Origin: Acidobacteriota bacterium
Lineage (GTDB): Bacteria; Acidobacteriota; Terriglobia; UBA7540
NCBI GenBank assembly: GCA_003224635.1
Contig: QHZK01000123.1
Coordinates: 1 to 13,171 of the forward strand
DNA length: 13,171 nucleotides
Direction of reading: 5' to 3'
A program made the position numbers and the translations under genes. Shown here one piece after another: positions 12,593 through 13,171 of the stretch; position 1 is the first letter of the stretch, and every line of letters begins with the position of its first letter. The notes below the pieces were generated by a model. The model was not told the DNA's origin, did not search any database, and saw only the letters and a program-made list of their open reading frames with translations.

Positions 12593-13171
12593 ATGGCAGT
12601 ACTCGATACAATGCCCGCAGTAGTCCGCCGCGCCGGAACCGGAGCGATGACGGACCGCGTGCGCGAGATCCTGAGCTGGTATGAAAGCGACAGTCCCGGC
12701 ACGAAGACCAACATCGCGCGCCTGCTGGCGCACGGATACCTGGCCGGGACCGGCAAGCTCGTAATCCTGCCGGTTGACCAGGGGTTCGAGCACGGCCCGG
12801 CGCGCAGCTTCGCCGTCAACCCGCCCGGCTACGATCCCAACTACCACTTTGAGATGGCGATTGAGGCGGGGTGCAACGCCTACGCGGCGCCGCTCGGGTT
12901 CCTCGAAGCTGCGGCGGCCCGCCACGCGGGCGAGGTGCCGCTCATCCTGAAGCTCAATAACCACGACCTCCTGTACGACGAGAAAGACCCCATCTCGGCG
13001 GTTACGGGCAGCGTACGCGACGCCCTGCGCCTGGGCTGCGTGGCGATCGGGTTTACGATCTATCCGGGCTCGGCGGGCGCCCGCACCATGTACGAACAGT
13101 TGCGCGCGCTGGCGGAAGAAGCGAAGAGCCACGGGCTGGCCGTGGTGGTGTGGTCCTACCCGCGCGGCTCC
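12593..13171 (+). CDS. fbaB: Class I fructose-bisphosphate aldolase, FbaB/DhnA type (3'-truncated by the window)
   Basis: The gene starts at ATG 12593 with GGAGG 8 bases upstream (12580-12584) and runs off the window after 193 codons. The protein reads LAGTGKLVILPVDQGFEHGP (51-70), then FAVNPPGYDPNYHFEMAIEAGCNAYAAP, VPLILKLNNHDLLY, a segment ending CVAIGFTIYPGS, and ends at VVVWSYPRGS. This matches bacterial FbaB and archaeal class I aldolases, which cleave or form fructose-1,6-bisphosphate through a Schiff base in glycolysis and gluconeogenesis. The Trp and Tyr of WSYPRG are catalytic-site residues in the archaeal enzyme; the Schiff-base lysine lies beyond the window end. The leader sequence contains TAAGAT (a possible -10) but no clear -35. 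Cytoplasmic, and functionally unrelated to the transporter genes upstream as far as I can see. Confidence 0.92.
   Translation, partial: MAVLDTMPAVVRRAGTGAMTDRVREILSWYESDSPGTKTNIARLLAHGYLAGTGKLVILPVDQGFEHGPARSFAVNPPGYDPNYHFEMAIEAGCNAYAAPLGFLEAAAARHAGEVPLILKLNNHDLLYDEKDPISAVTGSVRDALRLGCVAIGFTIYPGSAGARTMYEQLRALAEEAKSHGLAVVVWSYPRGS

Overview
The window is about 13.2 kb of high-GC DNA, GC-rich also at third codon positions, from a free-living heterotrophic bacterium. An S46 dipeptidyl-peptidase, paired Tat-exported sugar oxidoreductase and isomerase genes, and many small intergenic hairpins and low-complexity spacers fit an acidobacterium-like soil organism best. No rRNA or marker gene is present, so this placement is inference. 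I see no tRNA, rRNA, CRISPR array, transposase or phage gene.

Layout. Bases 1-1506 hold the 3' part of a ClC-type chloride channel/antiporter with a CBS-pair tail. After a spacer with inverted low-complexity arms comes an exported S46 serine dipeptidyl-peptidase (1692-3830). Convergent to it, on the minus strand, is a two-gene operon: a Tat-exported Gfo/Idh/MocA oxidoreductase (6273-4834), then a Tat-exported IolE-like TIM-barrel isomerase (4787-3834). A 611-base divergent intergenic region follows. Its right half looks like a compact transcription unit: a sigma70-type promoter (TTGAAA-17-TATAAA), a 14-bp palindrome at the expected transcript start, a perfect Shine-Dalgarno in front of a 17-codon ORF, three hairpins, and a strong intrinsic-terminator-like hairpin.

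The most interesting part is the plus-strand run from about 6621 to 12478. It holds a divergent DUF692/MNIO-type TIM-barrel protein; a coupled partner with an MbnC/TglI/DUF2063-like body and a winged-helix (RRE-like) C-terminus; an EgtD-family SAM methyltransferase whose two histidine-recognition positions are changed; and a complete OpuC/ProU-type ABC transporter for quaternary-amine solutes (ATPase, permease, lipoprotein binding protein). I infer a possible pathway in which a peptide or small amine is oxidatively remodelled, N-methylated and recognised or transported as a betaine-like molecule. No exact precedent is known to me. The link between the enzymes and the transporter rests only on order and strand.

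The window ends inside a class I (FbaB/DhnA-type) fructose-bisphosphate aldolase (12593 to the edge), which is a separate housekeeping gene. Several spacers carry small hairpins of one covarying family and imperfect inverted arms of degenerate short repeats. One such arm appears to have become the lipoprotein signal peptide of the transporter's binding protein.
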